The notes under the pieces are model-generated. The model ran no database searches and was not told the DNA's origin. It saw only the letters and a list, made by a program, of their open reading frames with translations. From the NCBI GenBank assembly GCA_005880855.1, contig VBGM01000151.1, positions 1-42,766 on the forward strand: DNA of 42,766 bases, written 5' to 3'. Origin of the DNA: Chloroflexota bacterium (GTDB taxonomy: Bacteria > Chloroflexota > Dormibacteria > Dormibacterales > Dormibacteraceae). The translations under genes were made by a program, and so were the position numbers. Of this stretch, positions 1-8,522 are shown piece after piece; within the stretch, counting starts at the first letter, position 1; the number at the start of each line of letters is the position of its first letter.

Positions 1-192
1 CGCGAAGTTGATCAGCTCGATGATGCCGTAGACCATCGTGTAGCCGAGCGCGACGAGCGCGTAGATCGCCCCGTCGGCCAGTCCGAAGACGAGGACCTGG
101 GCGAACTGGCTGGGGTGCGCAACCGCCTCGCCCGCAAGCAGCACCAGCCCGATGGCGACGATCAGGAAGAAACCGAGGTCACCGACGCTCAT
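1..192 (-). CDS. livH: LivH-type branched-chain amino acid ABC permease, N-terminal part
   Basis: Only the first 64 residues lie in the window. They contain a hydrophobic helix (about residues 7-22) and then the typical LivH opening around GAIYALVALGYTMVYG followed by IELINFA. LivH is one of two inner-membrane permease subunits of the branched-chain amino acid transporter, and the binding protein gene directly upstream on the same strand fits that role. The ATG at 192 has no good ribosome site. An in-frame CTG at 258 lies 5 nt behind a near-perfect AAGGAGG and directly follows an in-frame TAG, so the protein may carry 22 more N-terminal residues. The family is clear; the start is not. Confidence 0.82.
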   Translation of the reverse strand, partial: MSVGDLGFFLIVAIGLVLLAGEAVAHPSQFAQVLVFGLADGAIYALVALGYTMVYGIIELINFA

Positions 193-280
193 GCCGATCC
201 GGCCCAACCACGCCCGCCTGAGCCTGGCAGCCCCGGCTACGAATGCGCCCGCGTCCAGAGTCCCCTCCTTCAGCTATGCA

Positions 281-307
281 GGGAGGAGGCCGTACGGGCC
301 CCCTCCC
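281..307 (-). promoter_or_regulatory. GC-rich hairpin between binding-protein and permease genes
   Basis: The sequence GGGAGG ... CCTCCC can fold into a stem with further G-C pairing toward a GTAC loop. It lies in the gap between the LivK-like gene (stop at 329) and livH. No T-run follows. Such hairpins between a binding-protein gene and its permease genes often stabilise the upstream message or cause partial termination, so the binding protein is made in excess. The function here is inferred from position. Confidence 0.4.
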
Positions 308-328
308 TCGATGGTTTCGGTTGTTGGG

Positions 329-1615
329 CTAGGCGCCCTTCGCGAAGTCGAACTGCGCCTTCCAGATGAAGCAGTCCTTGGCTGCGGTCTTGCCGCAGAC
401 GCCCGTGGACTGCGCGGGGTCGGAGACGGCCTCGACCGTGTAGATGGACACGATCTTGAGGCTGTTGTCGCCGTTCTGGTCGAAGTCGTAGGTGCCGATC
501 ACGCCGACGAAGCCTTTGGTCTTGGCCATCTCGGCGCGGACCTGGTCACGGGTCGGCGTGCTGCCGTTGGCGTCGTTGACCGCCCGGCCGATGGCTGCCA
601 TCAGCGCGTTGGTGGCGTCGTACGCCTGCATGGTGTATCCGCCGAAGTCGTTGGGGCCCGGGAAGGCCTTGCGGAACGCGTCGATCGTGCTCTTCGCGCC
701 CGGGATCTGGGTGGCGTCGGCGCCTGCCGACGTGGCGTTGATGTTGACCTCGTTGCCGGCCGCCTGGTTGATGCAGTCGGGGGTCTCGATGCCGTCACCG
801 CCCATGTAGGGGACGTCCCAGCCGATCTGCTTCATCTGCGCCCGAGGGATGCAGATGTTCTGGTCGTCTGTGCCGCCGACGTAGACGCCGGTCGCGCCCG
901 CGGCCTTGAACTTGAGCAGGATGGAGCGCCAGTCGCTCGTCTGCTCTTTCTTGTAGCTGCTTCGGGTCACGGTGCCGCCGTACGTCTTGAACTGAGCCGA
1001 GAAGGTGTCGGCGATGCCGACGCCGAAAACAGTGCTGTCGTCAAGCACGCCGACGTTCTTGATGTTGAGGGTCTTGTAGGCGTACGTCGCCATCGCGGGA
1101 CCCTGGTAGTCGTCCGTGGTCACGACGCGGAAGTAGTTGTTGGCGCTGCCCTTCCGAAGGTCCGCTGGGTGATACGCGCAGCTGGGCAGGTCCTTGGTCA
1201 GGCAGGGGTTGGTGTTGGACGGGCTGACCATCGTGAAGTGTGCCGGGGCCGCGATCGGGATCTCGGCCTTGGCCACGGCGGAGTTGTACGGGCCGATCAT
1301 GCCGAGGAACTTGGGGTCGCCCAGCATGCTCTGGACGTTCTCGACCCCAGCGTCGGCCGAGTAGGCCGCCTGCCGGCAGTCGTCGAAGCTCTGGTACGAA
1401 ATCGTGTACCCGTTGACGCCGCCCGAGGCGTTTTTCTGGTCGACCGCGAACTTGACGCCGTTAGCGGTCGACTGCCCGCCGGCGGTACAGACCGGAAGGT
1501 CAGATCCGATCTTGATCGTCCCCTTCGATCCGGCATTGCCGCCGCCGCCGCCTCCGCAGGCGAAGGCGACGAACGTCGCGACGATGAGGACTCCGAGTCC
1601 CCTAGCTCGAACCAT
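329..1615 (-). CDS. LivK-like ABC transporter substrate-binding lipoprotein (1)
   Basis: This 428-residue protein is a type 1 periplasmic binding protein of the branched-chain amino acid family. It starts with a signal peptide and a lipobox (VAFAC, lipid-bearing Cys at about residue 20) followed by a Gly-rich linker. The mature start KGTIKIGSDLPV is typical of the family, and later blocks (GPYNSAVAKAEIPIA, GGDGIETPDC) match the fold. It would capture amino acids or related solutes outside the membrane for the LivH permease encoded next. The ATG at 1615 was chosen because AAGGGGGAA lies just upstream and the signal peptide begins there; an open frame continues further upstream but does not look coding. 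The exact ligand cannot be told from sequence. Confidence 0.88.
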   Translation of the reverse strand: MVRARGLGVLIVATFVAFACGGGGGGNAGSKGTIKIGSDLPVCTAGGQSTANGVKFAVDQKNASGGVNGYTISYQSFDDCRQAAYSADAGVENVQSMLGDPKFLGMIGPYNSAVAKAEIPIAAPAHFTMVSPSNTNPCLTKDLPSCAYHPADLRKGSANNYFRVVTTDDYQGPAMATYAYKTLNIKNVGVLDDSTVFGVGIADTFSAQFKTYGGTVTRSSYKKEQTSDWRSILLKFKAAGATGVYVGGTDDQNICIPRAQMKQIGWDVPYMGGDGIETPDCINQAAGNEVNINATSAGADATQIPGAKSTIDAFRKAFPGPNDFGGYTMQAYDATNALMAAIGRAVNDANGSTPTRDQVRAEMAKTKGFVGVIGTYDFDQNGDNSLKIVSIYTVEAVSDPAQSTGVCGKTAAKDCFIWKAQFDFAKGA

Positions 1616-1766
1616 ATGGTTCCCCCTTGTGTTTGTCGGGAGGCCGGAATCCCTCTGGCGGACGCCTCCCCTCACTCGCCGCCCTCTTCCCAACCCAAGT
1701 CGGGGCGAGAGTGCGCCGGCGGCGAATGCGGCCACATGGGGTGGCCGAACCACTACTCCGTGGTGA

Positions 1767-1796
1767 ACTATCGACTGGTGCCTGCCTCGAAGTCAA
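1767..1796 (-). promoter_or_regulatory. Sigma70-type promoter for binding protein 1
   Basis: On the minus strand, TTGACT (1796-1791) and GATAGT (1772-1767) are separated by 18 nt, five and four matches to the -35 and -10 consensus. Transcription would start near 1760, leaving a leader of about 145 nt before the ATG at 1615. The 1616-1850 gap otherwise holds no gene that I can see. Confidence 0.4.
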
Positions 1797-1850
1797 GCGT
1801 CGTGTGAGGCGCCTCCCGGCACCTCCGCCATCCATGGGTGAGGCGATGTA

Positions 1851-3188
1851 TCAATATGGGAGTGTCGCGCTGTAATCGACGGCGATGATGAACGCCCAGG
1901 GCAGGGACGGATCCGCGCTGCGCGACTCGAACACGGTCACCAGCCGGTTCGTGGTGTCGCCCGCAGGATCGAAACCGAAAGTACCGGTGGCGCCGCTAAA
2001 CGACGAGGTCGCGGCCAGCTGCGCGACGACCGCGTCCCTGGTCGGCAACTTGCCGCCCGCGGCCTTGATCGCGCTGTCGATGGCCGCATAGAGCACGCCG
2101 GCCGAATCGTAGGCGGCGATGGTGTACGCGCCGTAGTCGGCGGCGCTGTGGTGGCGGGCCTTGAAAGCCGTGATCACGGGCTGCGCGCTCGCGATGGTGT
2201 CGGGAATCGCGGCGGGGACGGTGGCGTAGATACCGACCGCGTTGGCGCCGGCATGGCGAACGCAGTCCGGGTCCTGCGCAATTCCATCGCCTCCGATGTA
2301 AGGCACCGGCTCGCCGACGGTGAACACCGACGCCATCTGCGCTCGAATCACGCAGCCGTGATTGCGGGTGACGCCGCCGAAATAGATCGCCTGTGCGCCG
2401 TCCGCCTTGGCCGCCCGCAGAAACGCCTTCAGGTCGGTGCTGCGGTTGGGATCGAAGTCCACGATCGCGACCACGCTGCCGCCATCGTTCTCGAATCGCG
2501 TTGTGAAGCCGGCAGCGAGCGCTTGCCCATAGGCCTCGTGGTCGGAGAGCACGGCCACGCGACGCAGCTGCAGGTTCTTGTAGGTGAAGTCCGCCGCGGC
2601 AGGTCCCTGGAGGTCGTCGGTGGTGGCGAGCCGAAAGAAGTTGTTGGTGCCGGCCGGCCTTAGCTGCCCGGGCGTGGGGAACCCTACGGCCGTGCAGCTG
2701 ACGGCGGTGCGGCTGGGGCTGAGGCCGGCCGGCAGATAGGGCTCCTTCGTGAGGCAGGGGCTGCTCACCGTCGGGCTCACCATGGCCAGGTGCGCCGAGT
2801 TGGCAATCGGAATGGTCTTGCGGGCGACTCGGGAATCGAATGGACCGATAACGCCGAGCACGAGCGGGTCGGCGGCGAGCGCCTTGAGGTTGCCGGCTCC
2901 CTGCGACGGATCGTCGGTGCCGTCGACGGTGTCGTCGCGCGTGACAAGCTGGATGGTGAAGCCATCCACCGTGGGATTCCGGTCGAAGTAGAACTGCGCG
3001 CCGTTGAGCACAGGCATGCCCGCGCGTCCGTCCGCGCCGGCCAGGGGCAGGTCCACGCCGATCTTGATGACCTTGGGCGGCGTCCCAACTGAGCAAGCGC
3101 AGACGGATAACAGCGCCGCCGCCACCACGGGGACCGCCAGCGCTCGCGACCTTCCTATCGTCAACCCGGAGATTGTCGCCTCCCGCAT
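1851..3188 (-). CDS. LivK-like ABC transporter substrate-binding lipoprotein (2)
   Basis: A second type 1 periplasmic binding protein, 445 residues from the ATG at 3188. The N-terminus has a basic stretch, a hydrophobic core (VPVVAAALLSV) and a lipobox ending at about Cys32. The mature part starts KVIKIGVDLPLAGADGRAG, parallel to the upstream-strand neighbour, and has the same GPFDSRVARKTIPIANSAHLA and GGDGIAQDPDC blocks. The two proteins are therefore paralogues with probably different ligands. An in-frame GTG at 3230 would add 14 polar residues before the signal peptide; I prefer 3188. No permease gene lies next to it in the window except livH beyond binding protein 1. Confidence 0.86.
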   Translation of the reverse strand: MREATISGLTIGRSRALAVPVVAAALLSVCACSVGTPPKVIKIGVDLPLAGADGRAGMPVLNGAQFYFDRNPTVDGFTIQLVTRDDTVDGTDDPSQGAGNLKALAADPLVLGVIGPFDSRVARKTIPIANSAHLAMVSPTVSSPCLTKEPYLPAGLSPSRTAVSCTAVGFPTPGQLRPAGTNNFFRLATTDDLQGPAAADFTYKNLQLRRVAVLSDHEAYGQALAAGFTTRFENDGGSVVAIVDFDPNRSTDLKAFLRAAKADGAQAIYFGGVTRNHGCVIRAQMASVFTVGEPVPYIGGDGIAQDPDCVRHAGANAVGIYATVPAAIPDTIASAQPVITAFKARHHSAADYGAYTIAAYDSAGVLYAAIDSAIKAAGGKLPTRDAVVAQLAATSSFSGATGTFGFDPAGDTTNRLVTVFESRSADPSLPWAFIIAVDYSATLPY

Positions 3189-3210
3189 CGGGTCGTGATG
3201 GCTCGTAGTC

Positions 3211-3218
3211 TCTATACT
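3211..3218 (+). promoter_or_regulatory. -10 element(s) in divergent intergenic region
   Basis: TCTATACT contains TATACT on the plus strand (toward the TPR gene at 3258) and TATAGA on the minus strand (toward binding protein 2). No convincing -35 was found for either direction. It lies where a shared divergent promoter would be expected. Confidence 0.35.
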
Positions 3219-3257
3219 CGTTCCCTTCACCTAGCCAGGTCATAGGAGCGCGCCCCG

Positions 3258-4124
3258 TTGAAAACCGAGTCCACCGAACACCTCAAGCCCCGCTCTCAAT
3301 ATTCGGACGATGCTGTTCAACTCGCCATCGCGGGCAAGTGGGACGACGCCGTCAAGCTCAACAAGTTCATCATCGACAGCTTTGGCGCGGATGAGGAGAC
3401 GCAGAACCGTCTTGGTAAAGCTCTTTCCGAGCTCGGCAAGCTGAAGGATGCGAAGTCGGCGTACGAGGCGGCGCTCAAGCTCAACCCGATGAACTCGATC
3501 GCCAAGAAGAACGCCGCCCGCATCAACACTCTGCTTCACCAGAAGGAAGGGCTGAAGGCAGGCGGGACGAGGGTCGACCTCAATCTCTTCGTCGAAGAGA
3601 TGGGGAAGACGGTCATCACCACTCTCGAGAGCAGCGCCCCCGACATCTGCTCCAAGGTCGCCGCGGGAGACGTCGCCGAGCTGCGTATCGAAGGCGACGG
3701 CATCGCCGCGGAAACGTCGCGGGGCGTTCGGCTGGGGCTGCTCGAAGCGAAGCTCGCCCGCAGGTTGATCAAATTCATGCGGGGTGGCAACCGCTACCAG
3801 GCGGGTGTTACGTCATGCGACGGCAGCGCGGTCAAGCTCATCGTCCGCGAGACGTATCAAGACCCGAAGTTTGCGGGTAAGCCGAGCTTTCCGATGCGGC
3901 GCAAGCGCGAGGTCGAGTTCCGGCCCTACACGAAGGACAGCCTGCTCGCGCGTGAGGTCGAGGTGTTCGCCGAGGACGAAGGGGAAGAGGGGCTGGTCGC
4001 CGGGCCGGCGGCCACCGAAGACATCGAAGAGGGCATGCATGCGGTCGAAGACGAAGCCGAGCCTCTCGACTTCAGCGAGGACGCGGACGACGGCGGCGAT
4101 GACGATGAGGACGAAGACGAGTGA
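3258..4124 (+). CDS. TPR-repeat protein with acidic C-terminal tail
   Basis: A 288-residue soluble protein. Residues about 15-95 form two to three tetratricopeptide-like helix pairs (AIAGKWDDAVKLNKFII, then LGKALSELGKLKDAKSAYEAALKLNP). TPRs usually mediate protein contacts. The middle part (about 100-220) is basic and unassigned, and the last 60 residues are almost entirely Asp and Glu. The TTG start at 3258 is supported by AGGAG 9 nt upstream. It precedes the his operon by 60 nt on the same strand and diverges from the binding-protein gene. I cannot assign a function; a role as an adaptor or nucleic-acid-mimic tail protein would be speculation. Confidence 0.75.
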   Translation: MKTESTEHLKPRSQYSDDAVQLAIAGKWDDAVKLNKFIIDSFGADEETQNRLGKALSELGKLKDAKSAYEAALKLNPMNSIAKKNAARINTLLHQKEGLKAGGTRVDLNLFVEEMGKTVITTLESSAPDICSKVAAGDVAELRIEGDGIAAETSRGVRLGLLEAKLARRLIKFMRGGNRYQAGVTSCDGSAVKLIVRETYQDPKFAGKPSFPMRRKREVEFRPYTKDSLLAREVEVFAEDEGEEGLVAGPAATEDIEEGMHAVEDEAEPLDFSEDADDGGDDDEDEDE

Positions 4125-4184
4125 CGACTGAGGACAAGCCTGTGGCCCGAGCCCGGAGGTCTCTTCACCGACCGTAACTCGTCC

Positions 4185-5447
4185 GTGCAACTGGGCGGCG
4201 TTCCTGGTTTCCGCGACCTGCTGCCTGAAGAGGCGGAGTCCGTGCGCAGCGCACAGGAATCCCTGCTCGAAGAGATGCGCCGTTGGGGTTACCGGCACGT
4301 CGTCACTCCGATGGTCGAAAGCATCGAGGTGCTCGGGCTGGGCCTGAGCGCCGAGCAGAGGCGCCGCCTGTTCAAGTTCAGCGACGCGCGCGGCGAGGTG
4401 GTGGCGATCGTTGGCGAGCGAACCATTCCGGTCGCGCGACTCGTCGCCGGCAAGCTGCGCTCGGCCCCGCTGCCGTTGCGCATGTGCTACGCGGGCCCGG
4501 TCCTTTCGGCTGACGAAGGTCGCTTTCATTCGCGTCGTGAGACCTATCAGGTGGGCGCTGAGCTCGTGGGGGCGTCGGGACCGATCGCCGACGCTGAGGT
4601 GATCGCGCTCGCCGCGCGTTGCCTCGAAGCCGCCGGGCTGCGCCGCTACCAGGTCGACGTCGGACACGCGGAGTTCTTCCAGGGCATCATGGATGCGGTC
4701 CGGCTGCCGGCCGCGGTCAAAGCCGGCGTACGCAGCGCCCTCGCCGCTCGCGATTTCGTCGCCCTCGAGGAGCTGCTCGCGCGAACTCCACTTCGCTCCG
4801 CCGAGCACGAGCTCCTCCTCCGGTTCCCTGCGCTCCGTGGCGGGCCGGAGATTCTGGACGCGGCCGGCGGACTGGTGCGCAACAAACGCTCGGAGAAGGC
4901 GCTTGGCGAACTCGCCCGGGTTCGCGAGCTGTTGGTCGCCCATGGGCTGGGCGCCGTGGTCGGCCTAGACCTCGGCGCGATCCGCGACTTCGACTACTAC
5001 ACCGGCGTGATCTTCGAGGGCTACGGGCAGGACATCGGCCGGCCGGTAGCGCAAGGCGGCCGCTACGACCGCCTCCTTGCCCGCTTCGGGCGGCCTGCTC
5101 CGGCCACCGGGTTCGTGGTTCAGCTCGACCTGGTGTGGGAGCTGCTGAGCGGCGGTGCCCGCCCGCCATCTCTGCCGCGCATCGACGCTGCGGTGGCGTG
5201 GACCGGCGCCGGCCTCGACGTGGCCATGCGCCTCGGCTCGACGCTGCGGTTGTTCGGTATGAGGGCGGTCGTCGATACCGAGCCTCGGCGCGATCGCGAC
5301 GCGCGCGCATGGTGGCGCGCGCTCGGAGCCGAGAACCTCGTCCAGTGCCAAGGCAAAGGGAAGGTCGCCTGGACTGCCCGCGGCGGCCGGACCCGGTCGC
5401 TGCCGCCTGAGCAGGTTGCCGCCCGGCTGGCGGGAGCTTTGGCGTGA
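4185..5447 (+). CDS. hisZ: ATP phosphoribosyltransferase regulatory subunit HisZ
   Basis: A 420-residue histidyl-tRNA synthetase-like protein. The class II core is visible: PGFRDLLPEEA at the N-terminus, and RDFDYYTGVIFEGY with GGRYDRLLARFG near residues 268-305. It is followed by hisG, which encodes the short form of ATP phosphoribosyltransferase; that form needs HisZ as regulatory subunit for activity and histidine feedback. This context favours HisZ over a true HisRS, although a reduced C-terminal domain (about 330-420) resembles an anticodon-binding domain remnant. GTG at 4185 is the only usual start in the open stretch; the CGGAGGT at 4154-4160 is about 24 nt away, too far to be a standard ribosome site. 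It overlaps hisG by 4 nt. Confidence 0.8.
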   Translation: MQLGGVPGFRDLLPEEAESVRSAQESLLEEMRRWGYRHVVTPMVESIEVLGLGLSAEQRRRLFKFSDARGEVVAIVGERTIPVARLVAGKLRSAPLPLRMCYAGPVLSADEGRFHSRRETYQVGAELVGASGPIADAEVIALAARCLEAAGLRRYQVDVGHAEFFQGIMDAVRLPAAVKAGVRSALAARDFVALEELLARTPLRSAEHELLLRFPALRGGPEILDAAGGLVRNKRSEKALGELARVRELLVAHGLGAVVGLDLGAIRDFDYYTGVIFEGYGQDIGRPVAQGGRYDRLLARFGRPAPATGFVVQLDLVWELLSGGARPPSLPRIDAAVAWTGAGLDVAMRLGSTLRLFGMRAVVDTEPRRDRDARAWWRALGAENLVQCQGKGKVAWTARGGRTRSLPPEQVAARLAGALA

Positions 5448-6091
5448 CTGCCCTCAACGTCTCGATCGCCCTGCCGACCGGCGCCCTGCTGCCAGGCGCG
5501 CTGCGTTTGCTGTCGCGTGGTGGCGTGATGCGCCTCAGCGCGGCCGAGCTCGGCAGGCGGTTGCTCGTCGAGCGCTCCGGCGTGCGCGTGATCCTCGTTC
5601 GTCCGGCCGACGTCCCCGCCTATGTCGACCACGGTGCCGCAGACCTGGGCATCGTCGGCAAGGATGTGCTCTGGGAGTCGAACGGCTCCCACTACGAGCT
5701 GGTGGATCTTCGTTTCGGAGCTTGCCGCCTGGTGCTGGCGGTGCCGGATGAGTCGAAGCTCAACGGCCCCGAAACGTGGCCTCCACTCATGCGCGTGGCG
5801 ACGAAGCTGCCGAGAACGGCGGCGGCATGGTTCGAAGGACGCGGCCAGGCGGTCGAGATAGTGCGGCTGCACGGCTCGGTCGAGCTGGCGCCTCAGGTCG
5901 GCCTTGTCGACGGCATCGTCGACCTGACCGCGAGCGGTCGCACGCTGCGGGAGAATCGGCTGCGGATTGCGGCCACGCTGGGCTCGTCGACGGCCCGCCT
6001 CATCGGCAACCAGGCCAGCCTCAAGACCCGCACGGATGCGGTGCAGGCGATGGTGGCGCGCCTTCGAGAGGCTGCGGCCGATGGCGATTAA
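5444..6091 (+). CDS. hisG: ATP phosphoribosyltransferase, short form
   Basis: This 215-residue enzyme joins ATP and PRPP to make phosphoribosyl-ATP, the first and committed step of histidine synthesis. Family blocks include GAADLGIVGKDVL (about 65-77), the PRPP-site region EIVRLHGSVELAPQVGLVDGI and DLTASGRTLRENRL (about 165-178). It lacks the C-terminal regulatory domain of long HisG, so it belongs to the hetero-octameric HisG/HisZ type, consistent with hisZ just upstream. The GTG start overlaps the hisZ stop as GTGA. Its end overlaps hisD by 11 nt, so translation is probably coupled throughout. Confidence 0.93.
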   Translation: MTALNVSIALPTGALLPGALRLLSRGGVMRLSAAELGRRLLVERSGVRVILVRPADVPAYVDHGAADLGIVGKDVLWESNGSHYELVDLRFGACRLVLAVPDESKLNGPETWPPLMRVATKLPRTAAAWFEGRGQAVEIVRLHGSVELAPQVGLVDGIVDLTASGRTLRENRLRIAATLGSSTARLIGNQASLKTRTDAVQAMVARLREAAADGD

Positions 6092-7352
6092 GCGATTCGA
6101 CGTGGGGTCGTGGCTCGACTCGCCCCTGTCGCGAAGGCGGCTGGATCTGTCGCAGTTCGCGAAGGAGCGCGCTGATGTTGCTGAGATCTGCGCGCGCGTG
6201 GCCGCGGAAGGCGATGCCGCGCTGCGCGATTATGGCCGCCGCTTCGATGGCTGGGCGCCGCAGGAGACCGAAACGTTCGAGGTGCCGCGTGAGCACCTCG
6301 CTGCAGCCGTCAAGCGCCTTCAAGCCGCCGATCGCGCCGCGCTCGAGTTTGCCGCCGAGCGGATCAGGGATTTCCACGCTAAGCAGGTGCAGCCTGCGAG
6401 CACCGGCACGCCGGGGCTGAAGCTGCTCACCAAGCCGGTGAGGCGCGCCGGCGTCTACGCCCCCGGGGGCCGGGCGTCGTATCCGTCGACGGTGCTGATG
6501 ACCGTCATCCCGGCCCGTGTGGCGCGCGTGCCCGAGGTCGTGCTCGCCACCCCGCCCCGCGCGGACGGAAGTGTGCCCGCGGCCATCCTCGCTGCCGCTC
6601 ACATCGCCGGCGTCGACGCGGTTTATAGGGTGGGCGGGGCGCAGGCGATCGCAGCGCTCGCCTACGGCACCGCGTCGATTCCGCGCGTCGACGTGGTCGC
6701 CGGGCCCGGCAACATCTACGTGACGCTGGCCAAGAAAGAAGTATTCGGCGCCGTGGGCGTCGATGGCATCGCGGGACCGACCGAAGTGATGGTGATCGCG
6801 GACGCGGGCGCCAGGCCCGACTTCGTGGCCGCGGATCTCGCCGCACAGCTCGAGCACGATCCGCTGGCGTGGGCGGTGCTGGTCACAGACTCGGCCGCGC
6901 TCGCCGACCGCGTCGAGGAAGAGCTGCGAAGCCTCGTGAGCGGCCTGGAGCGAGCCCAGATCATCCAGGCCGCAACGTGCTGCGTGATCGTGGCCGACGA
7001 CCTCGAACAGGCGGTGCACATCGCCAACGACTTCGCGCCCGAGCATCTTTTGATCGTGGCCGAGGATGCGGGACGCCTGGCCACCCAGGTCGAGAATGCC
7101 GGCGCCATCTTCGTCGGCGCCTACGCCACGGTCCCGTTGGGCGACTACGCGGCCGGACCCAACCACACGCTGCCCACGTCGGGAGCCGCGCGGTTTGCGT
7201 CTCCGCTGGGCGTGCACACGTTTCTCAAGCGCAGCAGTGTGCTGAGCTTGAACCGCGGCGATCTCGAGATGCTCCGCGACGCCTGCGTGCGCCTCGCCGA
7301 GCTCGAAGGCCTGAGCGCGCACGCGCATGCCATTGAGGTGCGCCTTGAGTAG
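6081..7352 (+). CDS. hisD: Histidinol dehydrogenase
   Basis: A 423-residue NAD-dependent, zinc-containing enzyme that oxidises L-histidinol to L-histidine in two steps, the last reactions of the pathway. Diagnostic stretches are YAPGGRASYPSTVLM (about 130), AGPGNIYVTLAKKEVFG (about 210), GIAGPTEVMVIAD, the QLEHDP zinc-site region and NHTLPTSGAARF near residue 360. The ATG at 6081 was chosen because it overlaps the hisG end and gives the normal family length; an upstream open stretch in this frame is only the shadow of hisG. It is followed by hisB with a short overlap. Confidence 0.95.
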   Translation: MAIKRFDVGSWLDSPLSRRRLDLSQFAKERADVAEICARVAAEGDAALRDYGRRFDGWAPQETETFEVPREHLAAAVKRLQAADRAALEFAAERIRDFHAKQVQPASTGTPGLKLLTKPVRRAGVYAPGGRASYPSTVLMTVIPARVARVPEVVLATPPRADGSVPAAILAAAHIAGVDAVYRVGGAQAIAALAYGTASIPRVDVVAGPGNIYVTLAKKEVFGAVGVDGIAGPTEVMVIADAGARPDFVAADLAAQLEHDPLAWAVLVTDSAALADRVEEELRSLVSGLERAQIIQAATCCVIVADDLEQAVHIANDFAPEHLLIVAEDAGRLATQVENAGAIFVGAYATVPLGDYAAGPNHTLPTSGAARFASPLGVHTFLKRSSVLSLNRGDLEMLRDACVRLAELEGLSAHAHAIEVRLE

Positions 7353-7932
7353 TAGGACCGGCGAGGTTGTCCGCAAGAGCAAGGAGACCCAGCTCACGGC
7401 GCGAGTCGCTCTAGACGGGCGGGGAAGAGTCAACGTCGCGACCGGACTCGCGTTCCTCGACCACATGCTCGAGCAGGTCGCGCGGTACGGCGGATTCGAC
7501 CTCACGTTCCGCGGCGCGGGTGATGTGCACGTCGACACCCATCACCTCGTCGAGGACGCGGGCATCGTGCTCGGCCAGGCGCTGTCCCGCGCCCTGGGAG
7601 ACAGGGCCGGCATTACCCGCTTCGCCTCAGCCTACGCGCCGCTGGACGAAACGCTGGCGCGCGTTGTGGTCGACCTGGGCAAGCGCCCATACCTCTCTTA
7701 TAACGTGGCGCTGCGCGGGCGGATCGGAACGCTCGAGTCCGAGGTGCTCGAAGAGTTCTGGAAAGCCCTCTCCATCCACCTTGGCGCCACGATCCACGTC
7801 GACGTGATCCGCGGGCGCAACCGGCACCACATCGCGGAGGCGACGTTCAAGGCGCTCGGGCTCGCCCTTCGCCAGGCGATGACGGTGGGGGGTGGCCCTG
7901 GTGTCCCTTCTTCAAAAGGATTACTTGGTTGA
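7345..7932 (+). CDS. hisB: Imidazoleglycerol-phosphate dehydratase
   Basis: A 195-residue monofunctional enzyme that dehydrates imidazole glycerol phosphate to imidazole acetol phosphate using two metal ions. The three His-rich metal motifs are all present: FLDHMLEQ, DTHHLVEDAG and GRNRHHIAEATFKALG. The C-terminus ends with the usual GGPGVPSSKGLLG. It lacks the phosphatase domain of enterobacterial HisB. TTG at 7345 is preferred because GAGGTG lies about 5 nt upstream and it overlaps the hisD stop; an ATG at 7327 would add six residues. The stop overlaps the hisH start by 4 nt. Confidence 0.93.
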   Translation: MSSRTGEVVRKSKETQLTARVALDGRGRVNVATGLAFLDHMLEQVARYGGFDLTFRGAGDVHVDTHHLVEDAGIVLGQALSRALGDRAGITRFASAYAPLDETLARVVVDLGKRPYLSYNVALRGRIGTLESEVLEEFWKALSIHLGATIHVDVIRGRNRHHIAEATFKALGLALRQAMTVGGGPGVPSSKGLLG

Positions 7933-8522
7933 TAGCCATCGTCGACTACGGCGTCGGCAATCTGCGTTCGGTCGAGCGAGCGTTGGTTCACGTCGGCGCG
8001 ACTCCCAAGTTGACCGCCGACCAGGACGAGCTGCAGCGCGCCGACGGGCTGGTGCTGCCTGGAGTTGGAGCCTTCGCGCCGGCGCTGGAGAAGCTCGTCG
8101 CGAGCGGGCTGGGTCGCCGTGTTGTGGAGCTCGCCAAGAAAGGGAAGCCTGTCCTCGGTGTATGCCTCGGCTATCAGCTCCTTTTCGAGGAGTCGATGGA
8201 GCACGGGCGGCACGAGGGATTGGGCTTGCTCGACGGCCGAGTGGTCGAGGTGACGAAGAGCAATCGCATCCCGGTGATCGGCTGGAGCCGCGTCACGCAA
8301 ACCGACGTTTCACCACTGTGGCGCGGAATCACCGACCGCTCCTACTTCTATTTCGTGCACTCGTTCACGCCGGCATCCTCGCGCTGCGCCATCGCGTCGA
8401 GCGAGCACTCTCCGGCCGCCGCGGCCGCTCGCGTGAACGTTATGGGGACGCAGTTCCATCCCGAAAAGAGCGGCGACGACGGTCTGCGTCTGTACGAGAA
8501 CTTCTTGGCTCTGTGCGGATGA
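7929..8522 (+). CDS. hisH: Imidazole glycerol phosphate synthase, glutaminase subunit
   Basis: This 197-residue class I glutamine amidotransferase supplies ammonia to HisF for imidazole ring closure. The catalytic triad is visible: Cys79 in GVCLGYQLL, and His177 and Glu179 in GTQFHPEKS. The N-terminus IAIVDYGVGNLRSVERAL is typical. The TTG start overlaps hisB (TTGA), and the stop overlaps a methyltransferase gene (ATGA). In most operons hisA follows directly; here it does not. HisF is encoded one gene further on, so the HisHF complex is complete. Confidence 0.93.
   Translation: MIAIVDYGVGNLRSVERALVHVGATPKLTADQDELQRADGLVLPGVGAFAPALEKLVASGLGRRVVELAKKGKPVLGVCLGYQLLFEESMEHGRHEGLGLLDGRVVEVTKSNRIPVIGWSRVTQTDVSPLWRGITDRSYFYFVHSFTPASSRCAIASSEHSPAAAAARVNVMGTQFHPEKSGDDGLRLYENFLALCG

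Noticed and set aside
152-1807. 551-residue open frame on the plus strand
   Set aside because: It is antisense to the LivK-like lipoprotein gene; the product is a Val/Arg/Ala-rich shadow of high-GC codons with no fold pattern.
3813-4943. 376-residue open frame on the minus strand
   Set aside because: Opposite the TPR gene and hisZ; His/Arg/Ala-rich shadow.
6021-7538. 505-residue open frame on the minus strand
   Set aside because: Opposite hisD and hisB; no recognisable protein features.
7892-8518. Long N-terminal extension of the methyltransferase frame
   Set aside because: It runs through hisH in another frame; ATG 8519 overlapping the hisH stop is the sensible start.
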